Origin: a virus
DNA: 35,555 nt
Virus record (IMG/VR): IMGVR_UViG_3300030333_008051
Location: 72,440 to 107,994 of that record
Strand: one strand, 5' to 3'
The translations under genes and the position numbers were made by a program. The stretch's first letter is position 1, and each line of letters opens with the position of its first letter. Shown here in pieces: positions 19,201 through 25,472 of the stretch. The notes beneath the pieces are model-generated. The model had not been told where the DNA came from. It made no database searches and worked only from the letters and a program-made list of their open reading frames with translations.

Positions 19201-19657
19201 TTTTACCTTCCAGGTCTGCTAGCCAGGGGTACTTACCCTCTTGTAACCATTTTGATATTATCGGTTCTCTGGCTGCTAATACTGCCTGAAGTTTATGTAG
19301 GGGCATCTCCCGTATTTCTTTTACTGAAAGCCCCAGGGCTTCGCCTGTCTCAGTACCCTTAGCCATGAGTACCTGAGCTACTAAAGCGTCCTTCCAGGTG
19401 GCTTCACCACGCGCTATTAGCTTTTGTAAAGCGGGATGTGCTTGATGCACATCCATTGACGATGTAGCAAGCTTTAATATGTCTTGCTCAGACTTTCCAG
19501 GCTTTACAACTGTGAGGTTGGGGCTAAGCAGGAACTGCGTTAGCTCTTTGTCTCCGGTATTATATAAAGCAATTTCATGAATACCAACACCACGGCCAAG
19601 GCCCATGGTCTCAATATCCATAATTACTGCTTGTCTATATAGGTCTTGCCACCCCAA
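16256..19657 (-). CDS. Large protein with DEDDh exonuclease-like and SNase-like nuclease domains
   Basis: 1133 residues, translated from TTG at 19657 with TGAGGTG just upstream. Residues ~10-385 carry a DEDDh exonuclease signature: VIMDIET (Asp14, Glu16), WIANANFES with Glu211 in place of the usual Asp, and HAAWADAGIT (His359, Asp364). Residues ~820-930 form a staphylococcal-nuclease-like domain with the full catalytic set: Arg843 and Glu851 in VRMAGIDAPE, and Arg893 in YGRTVGFL. A hydrophobic stretch near 600 (SSALFAAGVGITGALLG) may be a membrane segment. The C-terminus is Tyr/Met/Arg-rich. The context is the head/packaging operon. Processing or degradation of DNA is the likely role; whether it is packaged in the virion is unknown. 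Confidence 0.8.
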   Translation of the reverse strand: MGWQDLYRQAVIMDIETMGLGRGVGIHEIALYNTGDKELTQFLLSPNLTVVKPGKSEQDILKLATSSMDVHQAHPALQKLIARGEATWKDALVAQVLMAKGTETGEALGLSVKEIREMPLHKLQAVLAAREPIISKWLQEGKYPWLADLEGKTRETSWNSAALRRRLTEEGSDVRIATAQNVTIDELFRPGGALSRKLDGHAVWIANANFESKQIGAKLAAIESGAREEFFSRKISRNEYLAKIRSASGLRKVIAETSLATSDVLAVTGVEVNRARANALITGKWGQVFEAYVKHTGAGDVRDIIDVVRAQQSYLQTLGIMKGKSPHSLSMDVQQRLYGFSIAKTKEKAWNALTSKELHAAWADAGITENLVLKQSLRQTAALREVVEGTAEGHRLIKEAAEGRGAFHEALRYAAAAEEVGKVTQESNLRRRFSQAWLEITEAGVTHQSNGYRMGSVKRIDNYFGIPHSVPQAIPMPRAQMTSIEDVIAHVRNQGSYKLVDEAAVYSKLEKEFVDKGFLDQNSKQVIAGRKNDFQITLRKLMNVGSEYIDDHFNRVASSMEPDGAMAYIRGIEQASGTSGRIIAGNPKKWAGWKAMDVNAGRVFRSSALFAAGVGITGALLGQRHDVRRQREGPETLRTMNYQRWLETQGSFYNMEKVQPLVEAQLAGEHFRQDLLYKSHAQYGFTELGLAASNRSKNTDFGSPYQGPIASAFVFEQQEQLRAREKYIREIYNASHYDPASAIGQYWDKFNLSPGGDSQSLGLSIRNLIRSQRTHYTKYQTPSGTSYVDTAGYEGLAKGNLLRVNLDNYKISAEDADTILLQQKGVAGRLGEFFGFNEPLKVRMAGIDAPETAHAGRAAMPFADNATVALQAMMSGANNLELLIDPKNMTYGRTVGFLFGDDTNLNLEMLRRGSAAYLPFRKKGSKEMYNPTIFSRTEKLAQGADKNMWGMPMYKAYKDIVAASGSRITFNTLVNPEKVAKNAAMMSARSLMYSANEMGMYSTAMQTEAAWIGSRIDETNFASDYKTPQIFNWKNTPHKSYIDQLLYESGDLMATKGGYERYQLSHRMGYGSLDKSMAIDTLGTTTSIWNKRRLSSYEAYNADAFRRRKQDMARLQRYQNRQMFASHTNHHRM

Positions 19658-19665
19658 AATGCACC

Positions 19666-20463
19666 TCAGTCAATTAAGATTTCATCGTCATCATCTTCTT
19701 CAATAAGTTGAGGTGCTTCAACACCCTCAAGCTGAGATAGAGCCTCACGTAGTTTTGTAATCTCTGAGAGAATCTTACTCTCATTACCGCCACCGCCAAC
19801 TTTAACCATCCAGTCTGCCTTAGATTTGCGAGTTTCCATTAACTTTTCAAGCCATTTTTCTCTACGCCTTTCTAATCTGTCGAGCATATCGACAGCTGGG
19901 TGGAGTTTTGCCTGTTCAGCTTTATCGCCAGATTCGCTAAATCCTAGCACATCCACCCTCATAAAGTCTCTTCCCTGACCAGCTTTATCACCTACTGCCA
20001 TAATCATAAGAGTTCTATTCTTATAGAGGTCAATAAGGGCTAATTCATTAACTATTGACATTTCTACAGGATTACCTGGATCTACATTAAGGTGGGAGAC
20101 ATACTCTACTAACTTCTGCTGCATGTAAAACTTCTCTAGGATACACTCTCTACCCATAGGGTAATTGGCGTCGGGTCCATACTCAAGTTTATTATTGGAG
20201 TCCCTCTCTGGAATTGGACAACGATCTATAAATGGGCACTTATTTGGGCCTAAACACATTATTGGGGCTACTGCATGTAGCCCTGTCTGGATTCTATTTA
20301 TAGAGTTGACTATTTTCTTTTGTTTCTCTGGGGCTAAATTGTCAAAATACTGCATGTATTCTGGCTCTACCTCAGTAATATTGGCAATAGCCTGCTCTTG
20401 AGAAGCAACTAAGTCTAATCCTACCACTTTAATTTCGTTTTTCTTATCGTCGCTATCGCTCAT
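19666..20463 (-). CDS. Cys-cluster protein, candidate terminase small subunit
   Basis: 265 residues. A cysteine cluster (CLGPNKCPFIDRC, then GREC) suggests a zinc or iron-sulfur site at about 80-120. The following helices include a region ending KLHPAVDMLDRLERRREKWL and MET-RKSKAD. That resembles small terminase subunits, where a conserved His-Pro-containing helix precedes basic helices. The C-terminus is strongly acidic. It is upstream of terL by two genes, as expected for terS. The assignment rests on pattern and context only. GAGAA is the likely ribosome site; the start overlaps the preceding gene by 11 nt. Confidence 0.5.
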   Translation of the reverse strand: MSDSDDKKNEIKVVGLDLVASQEQAIANITEVEPEYMQYFDNLAPEKQKKIVNSINRIQTGLHAVAPIMCLGPNKCPFIDRCPIPERDSNNKLEYGPDANYPMGRECILEKFYMQQKLVEYVSHLNVDPGNPVEMSIVNELALIDLYKNRTLMIMAVGDKAGQGRDFMRVDVLGFSESGDKAEQAKLHPAVDMLDRLERRREKWLEKLMETRKSKADWMVKVGGGGNESKILSEITKLREALSQLEGVEAPQLIEEDDDDEILID

Positions 20464-20746
20464 CTAATGTTCTCTTAGTATATTGGGATATATGTATCAC
20501 ATTGGTATCATCTGGGCAGGGAAGCGGGGGATTGGGGTCGGGATCTTCAATAATTGCTTTAACATCACCAACAACCTCTGCTCTGCAACCGACAAGGATA
20601 ATTTCGGCGGCGGCAGCTTTAGCGTCTGAACCAACTGTAAAAGTACAGGAAGCGACCTCTGCGAGGAATTCGCCTGTCTCTGCATGTACTAAATAGGTAC
20701 CAAATGAGGTTCCGTCAGAGACTATCTTTATCTTGCTGTCTATCAT
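20453..20746 (-). CDS. Small beta-type protein of unknown function
   Basis: 97 residues. The first ~70 look like a compact beta-domain (SDGTSFGTYLVHAETGEFL ... AEVVGDVKAI), a pattern common in small phage proteins of unknown role. It ends in a Pro-rich linker. It overlaps the upstream gene by 32 nt and the downstream gene by 11 nt, so it is embedded in the operon. A GAGGA motif lies about 14 nt before ATG 20746, far for a Shine-Dalgarno. Confidence 0.6.
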   Translation of the reverse strand: MIDSKIKIVSDGTSFGTYLVHAETGEFLAEVASCTFTVGSDAKAAAAEIILVGCRAEVVGDVKAIIEDPDPNPPLPCPDDTNVIHISQYTKRTLDER

Positions 20747-21005
20747 TGTTGTTTTGTATTTCCTCTAGGGTAGAGATAAGTACTTCTGGGACAAGATCTG
20801 CGTTAGCTTTGAGCAATTCTATGAATCCTGGCTCAAATTTGTTTGCAAATTCTAGCGTTTTCTTAGCATAAGGGCAATCTAAGCCACGATCGGAGCTATC
20901 TACGATAATACTATGCCTAAAATGGTGAGTGCCAGCAACTTTCTTTGCAAACTCAACATAGGCTCTAAGTAGTTTGGAATATTTGTAAAAATCTTCATCT
21001 GTCAT
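20715..21005 (-). CDS. First gene of the leftward operon, small helical protein
   Basis: 96 residues from MTDEDFYKY. ATG 21005 is chosen because AGGAG lies 5-6 nt upstream; the frame is open 54 nt further back but without a ribosome site. The protein is helical with Lys/Glu patches; no family recognised. Being first after the divergent region, it would be controlled by the leftward promoter. Confidence 0.65.
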   Translation of the reverse strand: MTDEDFYKYSKLLRAYVEFAKKVAGTHHFRHSIIVDSSDRGLDCPYAKKTLEFANKFEPGFIELLKANADLVPEVLISTLEEIQNNNDRQQDKDSL

Positions 21006-21290
21006 TTTAACTCCTAAAAGAGAATATACCACAATATTAGGTAACACTAAAGTCGGCATATATAAAGTGAAAATATATAATTTTATATTTCAGGCAAAAA
21101 GTTGTTTGTGGCCCGAAAAAAAGCCCAAAAAGTAATCGCAAATTAGGAAAATAAAAATATAATCTCTAGTTTGACCTGGTTATTATATTACTTTTTAGTG
21201 AAGTAGTAGTTTCGAGCCCACCCCGGTTCGAAGATGCTGCTTTATTAACGGCAATAATGCCATACAACACTAATGTCCAAGGAGGACATA
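21006..21290. promoter_or_regulatory. Divergent intergenic region between leftward and rightward blocks
   Basis: No gene. The part 21055-21200 is very AT-rich with runs such as AAATATATAATTTTATATTT (21070s-21090s). Leftward, TATATT about 15-20 nt before the Shine-Dalgarno of the 96-residue gene, with TTTAGT 17 nt further back, is a weak sigma70-like match. Rightward, TTGACC near 21171 is a -35-like hexamer with only a poor -10 at 17 nt. From 21246 a leader repeat (TTAACGGCAATAATGCC) resembles the one at 22498. Both main operons must be started from here or from outside the window; exact start sites cannot be read off. Confidence 0.5.
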
Positions 21291-21293
21291 ATG
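21270..21293 (+). promoter_or_regulatory. Shine-Dalgarno hairpin before the first rightward gene
   Basis: ATGTCC and GGACAT pair around AAGGA (21273-21289), placing most of the AGGAGG ribosome site in loop and upper stem just before ATG 21291. The same GTCC-AGGA-GGAC arrangement recurs before the internal start at 23673. Confidence 0.55.
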
Positions 21294-21698
21294 ACTAAAA
21301 CAGTCAACAACACGGAAGCTAAAACCCCTAACCCCAACTTCATCATGTCACTGCTTCTGATACTGAAGTGGATGCTGTTCGATTGGACAAGAACAATCAA
21401 CATGATCAACATATATGCAGAGGCATTGGTTGATCTACTGAAGTGGATCTTCCTTGAGAAGAGCAACAAGGCTTGGAATGGAAGGATTATCCCTGGCCAA
21501 CATGAGAGGCGGTGGAGAAGAGGAAAGGGAGTTAGAGGCGTATGGAAGCTTGTATCGATATTCGCAGTTGTATTCTGTGGACTGCCGCTTATCGTCATCC
21601 ACAATGATTATAGATGGTGGTGCACAGGCCCTGTCATTGTAGTTGCATACGTGCTGTACAAGGGAGTACTGCACTATGGAGCAAAGCTTAGCTCATAA
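21291..21698 (+). CDS. Small membrane protein, unknown
   Basis: 135 residues from ATG 21291, which follows AGGAGG; an ATG at 21273 lies before the ribosome site and is not used. Two likely membrane segments are at about 88-104 (LVSIFAVVFCGLPLIVI) and 112-128 (TGPVIVVAYVLYKGVL). Another hydrophobic amphipathic region is at 18-58. A basic patch (HERRWRRGKG) lies between. First gene of the rightward block, ended by its own terminator. No family recognised. Confidence 0.7.
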   Translation: MTKTVNNTEAKTPNPNFIMSLLLILKWMLFDWTRTINMINIYAEALVDLLKWIFLEKSNKAWNGRIIPGQHERRWRRGKGVRGVWKLVSIFAVVFCGLPLIVIHNDYRWWCTGPVIVVAYVLYKGVLHYGAKLSS

Positions 21699-21727
21699 GG
21701 CACGATATAGAAGCAACTCAGGAGAGG

Positions 21728-21759
21728 AGAGCCCTAATGCAGGGCTCTTCTCTTTTTTT
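21728..21759 (+). terminator. Intrinsic terminator followed by TTTTTAATGG
   Basis: AGAGCCCT / AGGGCTCT pair 8 bp around AATGC, followed by a T-rich tract with seven T. AATGG follows at once. Confidence 0.9.
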
Positions 21760-21783
21760 AATGGTCATCATAAGGTGGCTGTA
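21758..21783 (+). repeat. Leader repeat B, copy 1
   Basis: AATGGTCATCATAAGGTGGC and the following TGTAAC recur at 24533-24558 with only two adjacent changes (AA to TT). Each copy directly follows a terminator T-tract and leads into a gene. Read from the ATG, both encode seven codons (MVIIRWL, MVIIWWL) then TAA, but no ribosome site precedes them. Confidence 0.75.
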
Positions 21784-21811
21784 ACTGATAGCAACATACA
21801 GGAGTACTGCT

Positions 21812-22135
21812 ATGCAAGTAAATAACGTAATCCAGCTTCCTCGCGTTCCCAATGCCGAAAGTGTCGATGGTTTCTGGCTCAAGGTCTACATGGTTCTTAC
21901 CAAGATGGCCAATGATCCAGAGACTGTCATCACAATCGGCTCTAGCGAGATCAAGTTCTTCCTTAACGGCCTTAGAGTCGACTTGAGGAAGTTCAGTATC
22001 TACGTAAAGAACGGGGGCGAGGAGATGGTGTCTGTGAAGAACCCTCGCTTCATACAGAAGCAGATCGAGCAGGCCATCCAAGAGGCTAACAAGGATAGCA
22101 TCGAAAGCATTTTCGATGGCTTCCTTGGTCTCTAG
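21812..22135 (+). CDS. Small protein of unknown function
   Basis: 107 residues from ATG 21812 with AGGAG 7 nt upstream. The ribosome site lies in the loop of an ATAGCA / TGCTAT hairpin overlapping the start codon. Mixed alpha/beta pattern with FLNGLRVDLRKFSIYVKNGG and a helical acidic C-terminus. No motif recognised. It forms a single-gene unit between two terminators. Confidence 0.7.
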   Translation: MQVNNVIQLPRVPNAESVDGFWLKVYMVLTKMANDPETVITIGSSEIKFFLNGLRVDLRKFSIYVKNGGEEMVSVKNPRFIQKQIEQAIQEANKDSIESIFDGFLGL

Positions 22136-22154
22136 AAGGGAGCTAGTAGGATTA

Positions 22155-22189
22155 GATGCTCACTGTATAGTGGGCATCTTTTTCTTTTT
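22155..22189 (+). terminator. Intrinsic terminator followed by TTTTTAATGG
   Basis: GATGCTCACT / AGTGGGCATC, 10 bp with one G-U pair around GTAT, then TTTTTCTTTTT and AATGG. Confidence 0.9.
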
Positions 22190-22217
22190 AATGGTAACTA
22201 ACATAGGAGGTGTTACC

Positions 22218-22445
22218 ATGAACCAAGACATGAAGATCATAATGGCTATGTGTGTGCTTGCAATTGCAGTTGTAGGTGTAAAGATACATAACGATGGATT
22301 GCCGCAAGACGGTCTAGTCGACTGCAAGCGAGCAGAAGCTTGGGTTGCTGACTGGAACGGCAACAAAGCAGACGACATTGAGGAGATAGAACTCAGTGAG
22401 TACTGCAATGCTCTGTTGCAGAATCACCAAGACATGGAAAAGTAG
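22218..22445 (+). CDS. Small single-pass membrane or exported protein
   Basis: 75 residues. One N-terminal hydrophobic segment (IIMAMCVLAIAVVGVKI) after a short start; it could be a membrane anchor or a signal peptide. The rest is acidic. AGGAGG precedes ATG 22218 and lies in the loop of a GGTAAC / GTTACC hairpin ending at the start codon. No family recognised. Confidence 0.7.
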   Translation: MNQDMKIIMAMCVLAIAVVGVKIHNDGLPQDGLVDCKRAEAWVADWNGNKADDIEEIELSEYCNALLQNHQDMEK

Positions 22446-22473
22446 CAGAGGTGAAGAGTAGCAGAGGTAAAGG

Positions 22474-22498
22474 GAGGGGCTTCGGCCCCTCTCTTTTT
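22474..22498 (+). terminator. Intrinsic terminator (TTCG loop) followed by TTTTTAATGG
   Basis: GAGGGGC / GCCCCTC around the stable TTCG loop, then TCTTTTT and AATGG. The stem and loop are almost identical to those of the next terminator at 22951. Confidence 0.9.
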
Positions 22499-22522
22499 AA
22501 TGGCAATTAAGCCATACAACAT
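22494..22522 (+). repeat. Leader repeat A, copy 2 (copy 1 at 21246-21272)
   Basis: TTAATGGCAATTAAGCC followed by ATACAACATT matches TTAACGGCAATAATGCC-ATACAACACT at 21246-21272. Both can fold a small GGC...GCC hairpin and both lead into a Shine-Dalgarno hairpin. Copy 1 does not follow a terminator in this window. Confidence 0.7.
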
Positions 22523-22538
22523 TCACTGGGAGGTGAAT

Positions 22539-22925
22539 ATGTCAGAAACAGTAATAGCGTCATTGTTGATGCAACTTGTTCTCAGCTTTGGTGGGCTCGA
22601 CGAGCTCATTGTGAAAGCTGGTGTGAAAGCTGGTAGTAGTCAAGGAACCGACTACTACTGCATTGAGGCAAGCAACTCTGAAGAGATTCGCAAGGTTCTC
22701 AAGCAGGGAGCTGTTGAGTTCGATCTGGTCTATGAGGAAACGGGACCACAGCGTACCTGCCTCAGAGGTGAGGTCTGGAAGGAAGTCTCAATAGAGTTGA
22801 GTGAAAAGGAAGAGCGCATGGTGAGGAACGAGATGGACTTTCGGAAAGGTCTTTGGATCGTTTACTTGCCTCAGAGAACATTCTCTGGAACGCCTATCAC
22901 GGGGTGGGATCTCTTTCGGGAGTGA
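22539..22925 (+). CDS. Small acidic protein of unknown function
   Basis: 128 residues from ATG 22539. The ribosome site GGGAGG is in the loop of a perfect 6-bp hairpin (ATTCAC / GTGAAT) ending at the start codon. A hydrophobic N-terminus (VIASLLMQLVLSFGGL) is followed by an alpha/beta region with SNSEEIRKVLKQGAVEFD. No family recognised. Followed by a terminator. Confidence 0.7.
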   Translation: MSETVIASLLMQLVLSFGGLDELIVKAGVKAGSSQGTDYYCIEASNSEEIRKVLKQGAVEFDLVYEETGPQRTCLRGEVWKEVSIELSEKEERMVRNEMDFRKGLWIVYLPQRTFSGTPITGWDLFRE

Positions 22926-22950
22926 AGCCCTTGTGGTACGACAGTAAAAG

Positions 22951-22976
22951 AGAGGGGCTTCGGCCCCTCTTTTTTT
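22951..22976 (+). terminator. Intrinsic terminator (TTCG loop) followed by TTTTTAATGG
   Basis: AGAGGGGC / GCCCCTCT around TTCG, seven or more T, then AATGG. Confidence 0.92.
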
Positions 22977-22981
22977 AATGG

Positions 22982-23440
22982 CTCTATTAATGGTTCTTAT
23001 TAGAGCAAGTTAGATCCTACCATGTGGTGATGGGGACGAGAGCGGCCAGTAATCTGCAGGTCGCGTTATATGAGGTTGAACCTCTCATATGACGTGATGA
23101 TTACTGGTGTAGGGGGTAGTGTACCTGCCATGTTCCCCCTGGCTATCTCAGGCTTATGTCTGAGTCTTGTCAACTCCTGTTGTCGAGATGCTACCTCGTG
23201 CATGTAGAATGCGTATCAGAGTTAATCCTTTACCAAGGGTTAGTTCTGCCAAGGTAGATGTTCCAGTACTGATAATTAGTGTAAAAACTGGTGAGGGTAT
23301 GTCACTCCCAAGAGCATAAAGTGATCCCTTAGGGGATTGCAGTGGCATTTGACAATAACTGCAGTAATACGGGCCCTGCTTTCGCACAATAAGTAGGGAG
23401 ATACAAGTAGATACTGTTCCGAGTGCAACAACACAAAAAA
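22982..23440 (+). ncRNA. Gene-less, hairpin-rich region; candidate structured RNA
   Basis: About 460 nt without a convincing gene on either strand, between a terminator and the next coding unit. Hairpins seen include: CCAGTAATC / GATTACTGG (23046-23054 with 23099-23107), enclosing ATATGAGG / CCTCTCATAT; AGGGGG / CCCCCT near 23111-23143; CTCAG / CTGAG near 23147-23164; CGAG / CTCG; ATCCC / GGGGAT near 23320-23336; and TGCAGT / ACTGCA near 23338-23368. Such density suggests a folded RNA or a long leader of the 341-residue gene. No known RNA class recognised. Confidence 0.45.
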
Positions 23441-23450
23441 GGAGTATGTG

Positions 23451-24476
23451 ATGTTCTACATTCACATTGAAGATGTAGGTAAGTTCTGGTCTGACCTGAA
23501 CGCCAACCTGCAACCGACTAGCTCTCTGATCGATGTTTTCATCGTGATGATGGCTATCTCCGTAGTAGCTACAATCTGTATTCAGATTGGGCTCATGGTG
23601 GTAGAAGCAAAGCAACGCAAGTTGTGGGAATCTATCACAAACAACACACAAAGCAACGTCCAGGAGGACACAATGGTTGATAATAACCAAAACATGGCAA
23701 ACGATAAGTCCAACCACGATAGCAAAACTAAACGCGAACGATTCGAAAGCTGGATTGCTCGTCGCGAAGAGAAAGCAAAACGCAATCTCAGAAAGCGATC
23801 GAGAGATGAGATGAACGAAATCGACACTCAATCCAATGAAAAGATCGCCAAGATCGACAGCATGATTGCGGAATTCAAAGCTGAAATCGAGAGTCTTGAG
23901 GCTGAAAAGCAGCAAGAACCTCGGAATCGCACAGAGCTCCTCAAGGATGTCAGAGGTCGGCATGATATCGAGCTCGAGAAGATTGTTGAAGCAAACAACA
24001 TCCTTCGGAGATTCGGTACATCCGTCTTCGACAGGATTGATCGAGTCAAATTGGCTGTTCGCAACAAGGCACTTGAAGTCTTGGGTGTTAAATCCGAGAT
24101 TTCAGAGCTCAAGGAGAGAATTGCTCAACTTGAACTGGCTGTTGATCCAACCAAGGTTCCTGAACCTCAGGCTGCTACTCAAGCAGATGAAGAACAGGAA
24201 ACCGAAGTGGTGAAAGAGCCAATGATTGTTCTGCCTCCAAGAGAAAATCTGTTCTTCGTACCAGAAGAGCCGGTTGTCTCAGTTGAAGCAACAGAAGATC
24301 TCGAATTCAGAAAAGCTGTTGAAGAACTGCTCGAAGAAGCTGATGCTTTGCGGGAGAAAGAACCCGTCAATGCTCTCGAGATGCTTCGGAATCATCCGAT
24401 TGCAAAGAAGTACTCCATTCCTGCAAAAGAGCGGTATGATCGAACCAGAAAGGCTTACTTGCGATTGATTTCGTAA
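23451..24476 (+). CDS. Membrane-anchored coiled-coil protein with possible internal start
   Basis: 341 residues from ATG 23451 (GGAG six nt upstream; a nearer ATG at 23446 is followed at once by a stop). A membrane segment covers about 26-51. From ~80 to ~235 the chain is Lys/Glu/Arg-rich coiled coil (KIAKIDSMIAEFKAEIESLE), followed by a Pro/Glu-rich linker and a helical C-terminus. A strong AGGAGG (23663-23667) stands before in-frame Met75 (23673) in the same hairpin form as at 21273. Two products, a membrane-bound and a soluble 267-residue form, are therefore likely. Scaffold or tether role is only a guess. Confidence 0.7.
   Translation: MFYIHIEDVGKFWSDLNANLQPTSSLIDVFIVMMAISVVATICIQIGLMVVEAKQRKLWESITNNTQSNVQEDTMVDNNQNMANDKSNHDSKTKRERFESWIARREEKAKRNLRKRSRDEMNEIDTQSNEKIAKIDSMIAEFKAEIESLEAEKQQEPRNRTELLKDVRGRHDIELEKIVEANNILRRFGTSVFDRIDRVKLAVRNKALEVLGVKSEISELKERIAQLELAVDPTKVPEPQAATQADEEQETEVVKEPMIVLPPRENLFFVPEEPVVSVEATEDLEFRKAVEELLEEADALREKEPVNALEMLRNHPIAKKYSIPAKERYDRTRKAYLRLIS
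23657..23675 (+). promoter_or_regulatory. Internal ribosome site inside the 341-residue gene
   Basis: GTCC-AGGA-GGAC hairpin with full AGGAGG, 5-6 nt before in-frame ATG 23673. The stretch GTCCAGGAGGACACAATG closely repeats GTCCAAGGAGGACATAATG before the gene at 21291. Confidence 0.6.
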
Positions 24477-24495
24477 GTGGCTGACAGCTGAGATA

Positions 24496-24534
24496 GGGCC
24501 TCTCACCTTCGGGTGGGGGGCCCTTCTCTTTTTT
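24496..24534 (+). terminator. Intrinsic terminator (TTCG loop) followed by TTTTTAATGG
   Basis: GGGCCTCTCACC / GGTGGGGGGCCC around TTCG with G-U pairs, then TTCTCTTTTTT and AATGG. Confidence 0.9.
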
Positions 24535-24558
24535 AATGGTCATCATTTGGTGGCTGTA
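24533..24558 (+). repeat. Leader repeat B, copy 2
   Basis: Matches 21758-21783 except for two adjacent bases. See copy 1. It ends about 18 nt before the start of the zinc-ribbon gene. Confidence 0.75.
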
Positions 24559-24576
24559 ACAACACAAGGAGAAAAC

Positions 24577-24912
24577 ATGTCAAGATTTATTCAACACATC
24601 TGCAGGAATCCTTCCTGCGGGGGTACAGAAGCAAAATGGTGTGGACCAGCACTGTTCTGCACAAGCTGCGATGCGTGGCAGAGGGATAAGGTCAGTCTTG
24701 CAAAGAAGAGCGACCCTACACCTCGGATCACAAGAAAGCGCATTTGGACTGACATCAAAAACCCTAGAAGGGTTGCGACTGTTGAGTTCGAGTGTGGTGC
24801 TTGTGGAGAGATGAACGTGACTCCCAACTTCAAGAAGATTGAAGAAGATGAGCGCGTGAAGTACCAGGTTCAATGCTTTGAATGTTCAACCAAGGGCTAT
24901 GTCAGCCCTTAA
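24577..24912 (+). CDS. Zinc-ribbon protein
   Basis: 111 residues from ATG 24577 (AAGGAG upstream). Two metal-binding modules: Cys9 and Cys14 with Cys28 and Cys31, and Cys73/Cys76 with Cys100/Cys103 (FECGACGE ... VQCFEC). A basic linker (RITRKRIW) lies between. Zinc ribbons of this size are common in transcription and nucleic-acid binding factors. Because a phage RNA polymerase gene lies 1.2 kb downstream, an accessory transcription role is possible, but nothing in the sequence proves it. Confidence 0.75.
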   Translation: MSRFIQHICRNPSCGGTEAKWCGPALFCTSCDAWQRDKVSLAKKSDPTPRITRKRIWTDIKNPRRVATVEFECGACGEMNVTPNFKKIEEDERVKYQVQCFECSTKGYVSP

Positions 24913-24923
24913 AGGAGGATTCG

Positions 24924-25115
24924 ATGAACAGATGGATCAGATTCTGGTCAATATCAGATGAGTGCGGTTATGTGTACGGCACTCCAGACATGATTGAAGA
25001 TTCAGCTGAAGAGCTGGGTTTTGATGAGCTGGATGGTTGGGAGTATGCTAGTCCCGCAGAGATTTCTAAGCTGAAAGGCTTTGAACGCTCGAAAGAGTGG
25101 GTAGTTCAGTTGTAA
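24924..25115 (+). CDS. Small acidic protein, unknown
   Basis: 63 residues from ATG 24924 with AGGAGG upstream, 11 nt after the zinc-ribbon gene and without a terminator between, so the two form a pair. Aromatic N-terminus (MNRWIRFWSISDECGYVYG), then acidic helices. No family recognised. Confidence 0.65.
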   Translation: MNRWIRFWSISDECGYVYGTPDMIEDSAEELGFDELDGWEYASPAEISKLKGFERSKEWVVQL

Positions 25116-25135
25116 CCAAGAACAGCTGCAGTCAA

Positions 25136-25175
25136 GAGGAGGGACCTTACGGGGTCCCTCCTCTCTTTTCTTTTT
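25136..25175 (+). terminator. Intrinsic terminator followed by TTTTTAATGG
   Basis: GAGGAGGGACC / GGTCCCTCCTC, 11 bp around TTACGG, then TCTTTTCTTTTT and AATGG. Confidence 0.92.
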
Positions 25176-25204
25176 AATGGCAACAACAACAAAAGGAGTA
25201 TGCC

Positions 25205-25462
25205 ATGTCAACAAAAGTAGATAGACCAGAAAACTTCACGAAAGAGCAGTTGATTTCAATAGCTAAAGAGAACATTGAACTCTACACCATGATGGCGGGT
25301 TGTGGTCACCCGCATGTTAATGCTTCAGAGTGTAAGGATTTGGTCCGAACATGGAAGCTTGTCTTGCAGGCAGCTCAAGCTGGACTGCTGTACCAAGACA
25401 TGAAGGAGGGCAGCAACATGAAGTACGAAGTTTGGTGTGCTTGGGCTGAACAACACGCATAG
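25205..25462 (+). CDS. Small helical protein, unknown
   Basis: 85 residues from ATG 25205; AAGGAG upstream lies in the loop of a TGGCA / TGCCA hairpin that reaches the start codon. Helical, with GCGHPHVNASECKD, a Cys/His set that could bind a metal. No family recognised. Confidence 0.65.
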   Translation: MSTKVDRPENFTKEQLISIAKENIELYTMMAGCGHPHVNASECKDLVRTWKLVLQAAQAGLLYQDMKEGSNMKYEVWCAWAEQHA

Positions 25463-25472
25463 TTTGGCTTCA

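Noticed and set aside
21210-21235. GGTTCGAA resembling a tRNA T-loop
   Set aside because: No T-stem around it, no acceptor partner and no D-arm; only the TTCGA palindrome is present.
23154-23963. 269-codon minus-strand frame
   Set aside because: Opposite to the coiled-coil gene and to all neighbours, Phe/Leu/Ser/Cys-rich shadow composition and no ribosome site.
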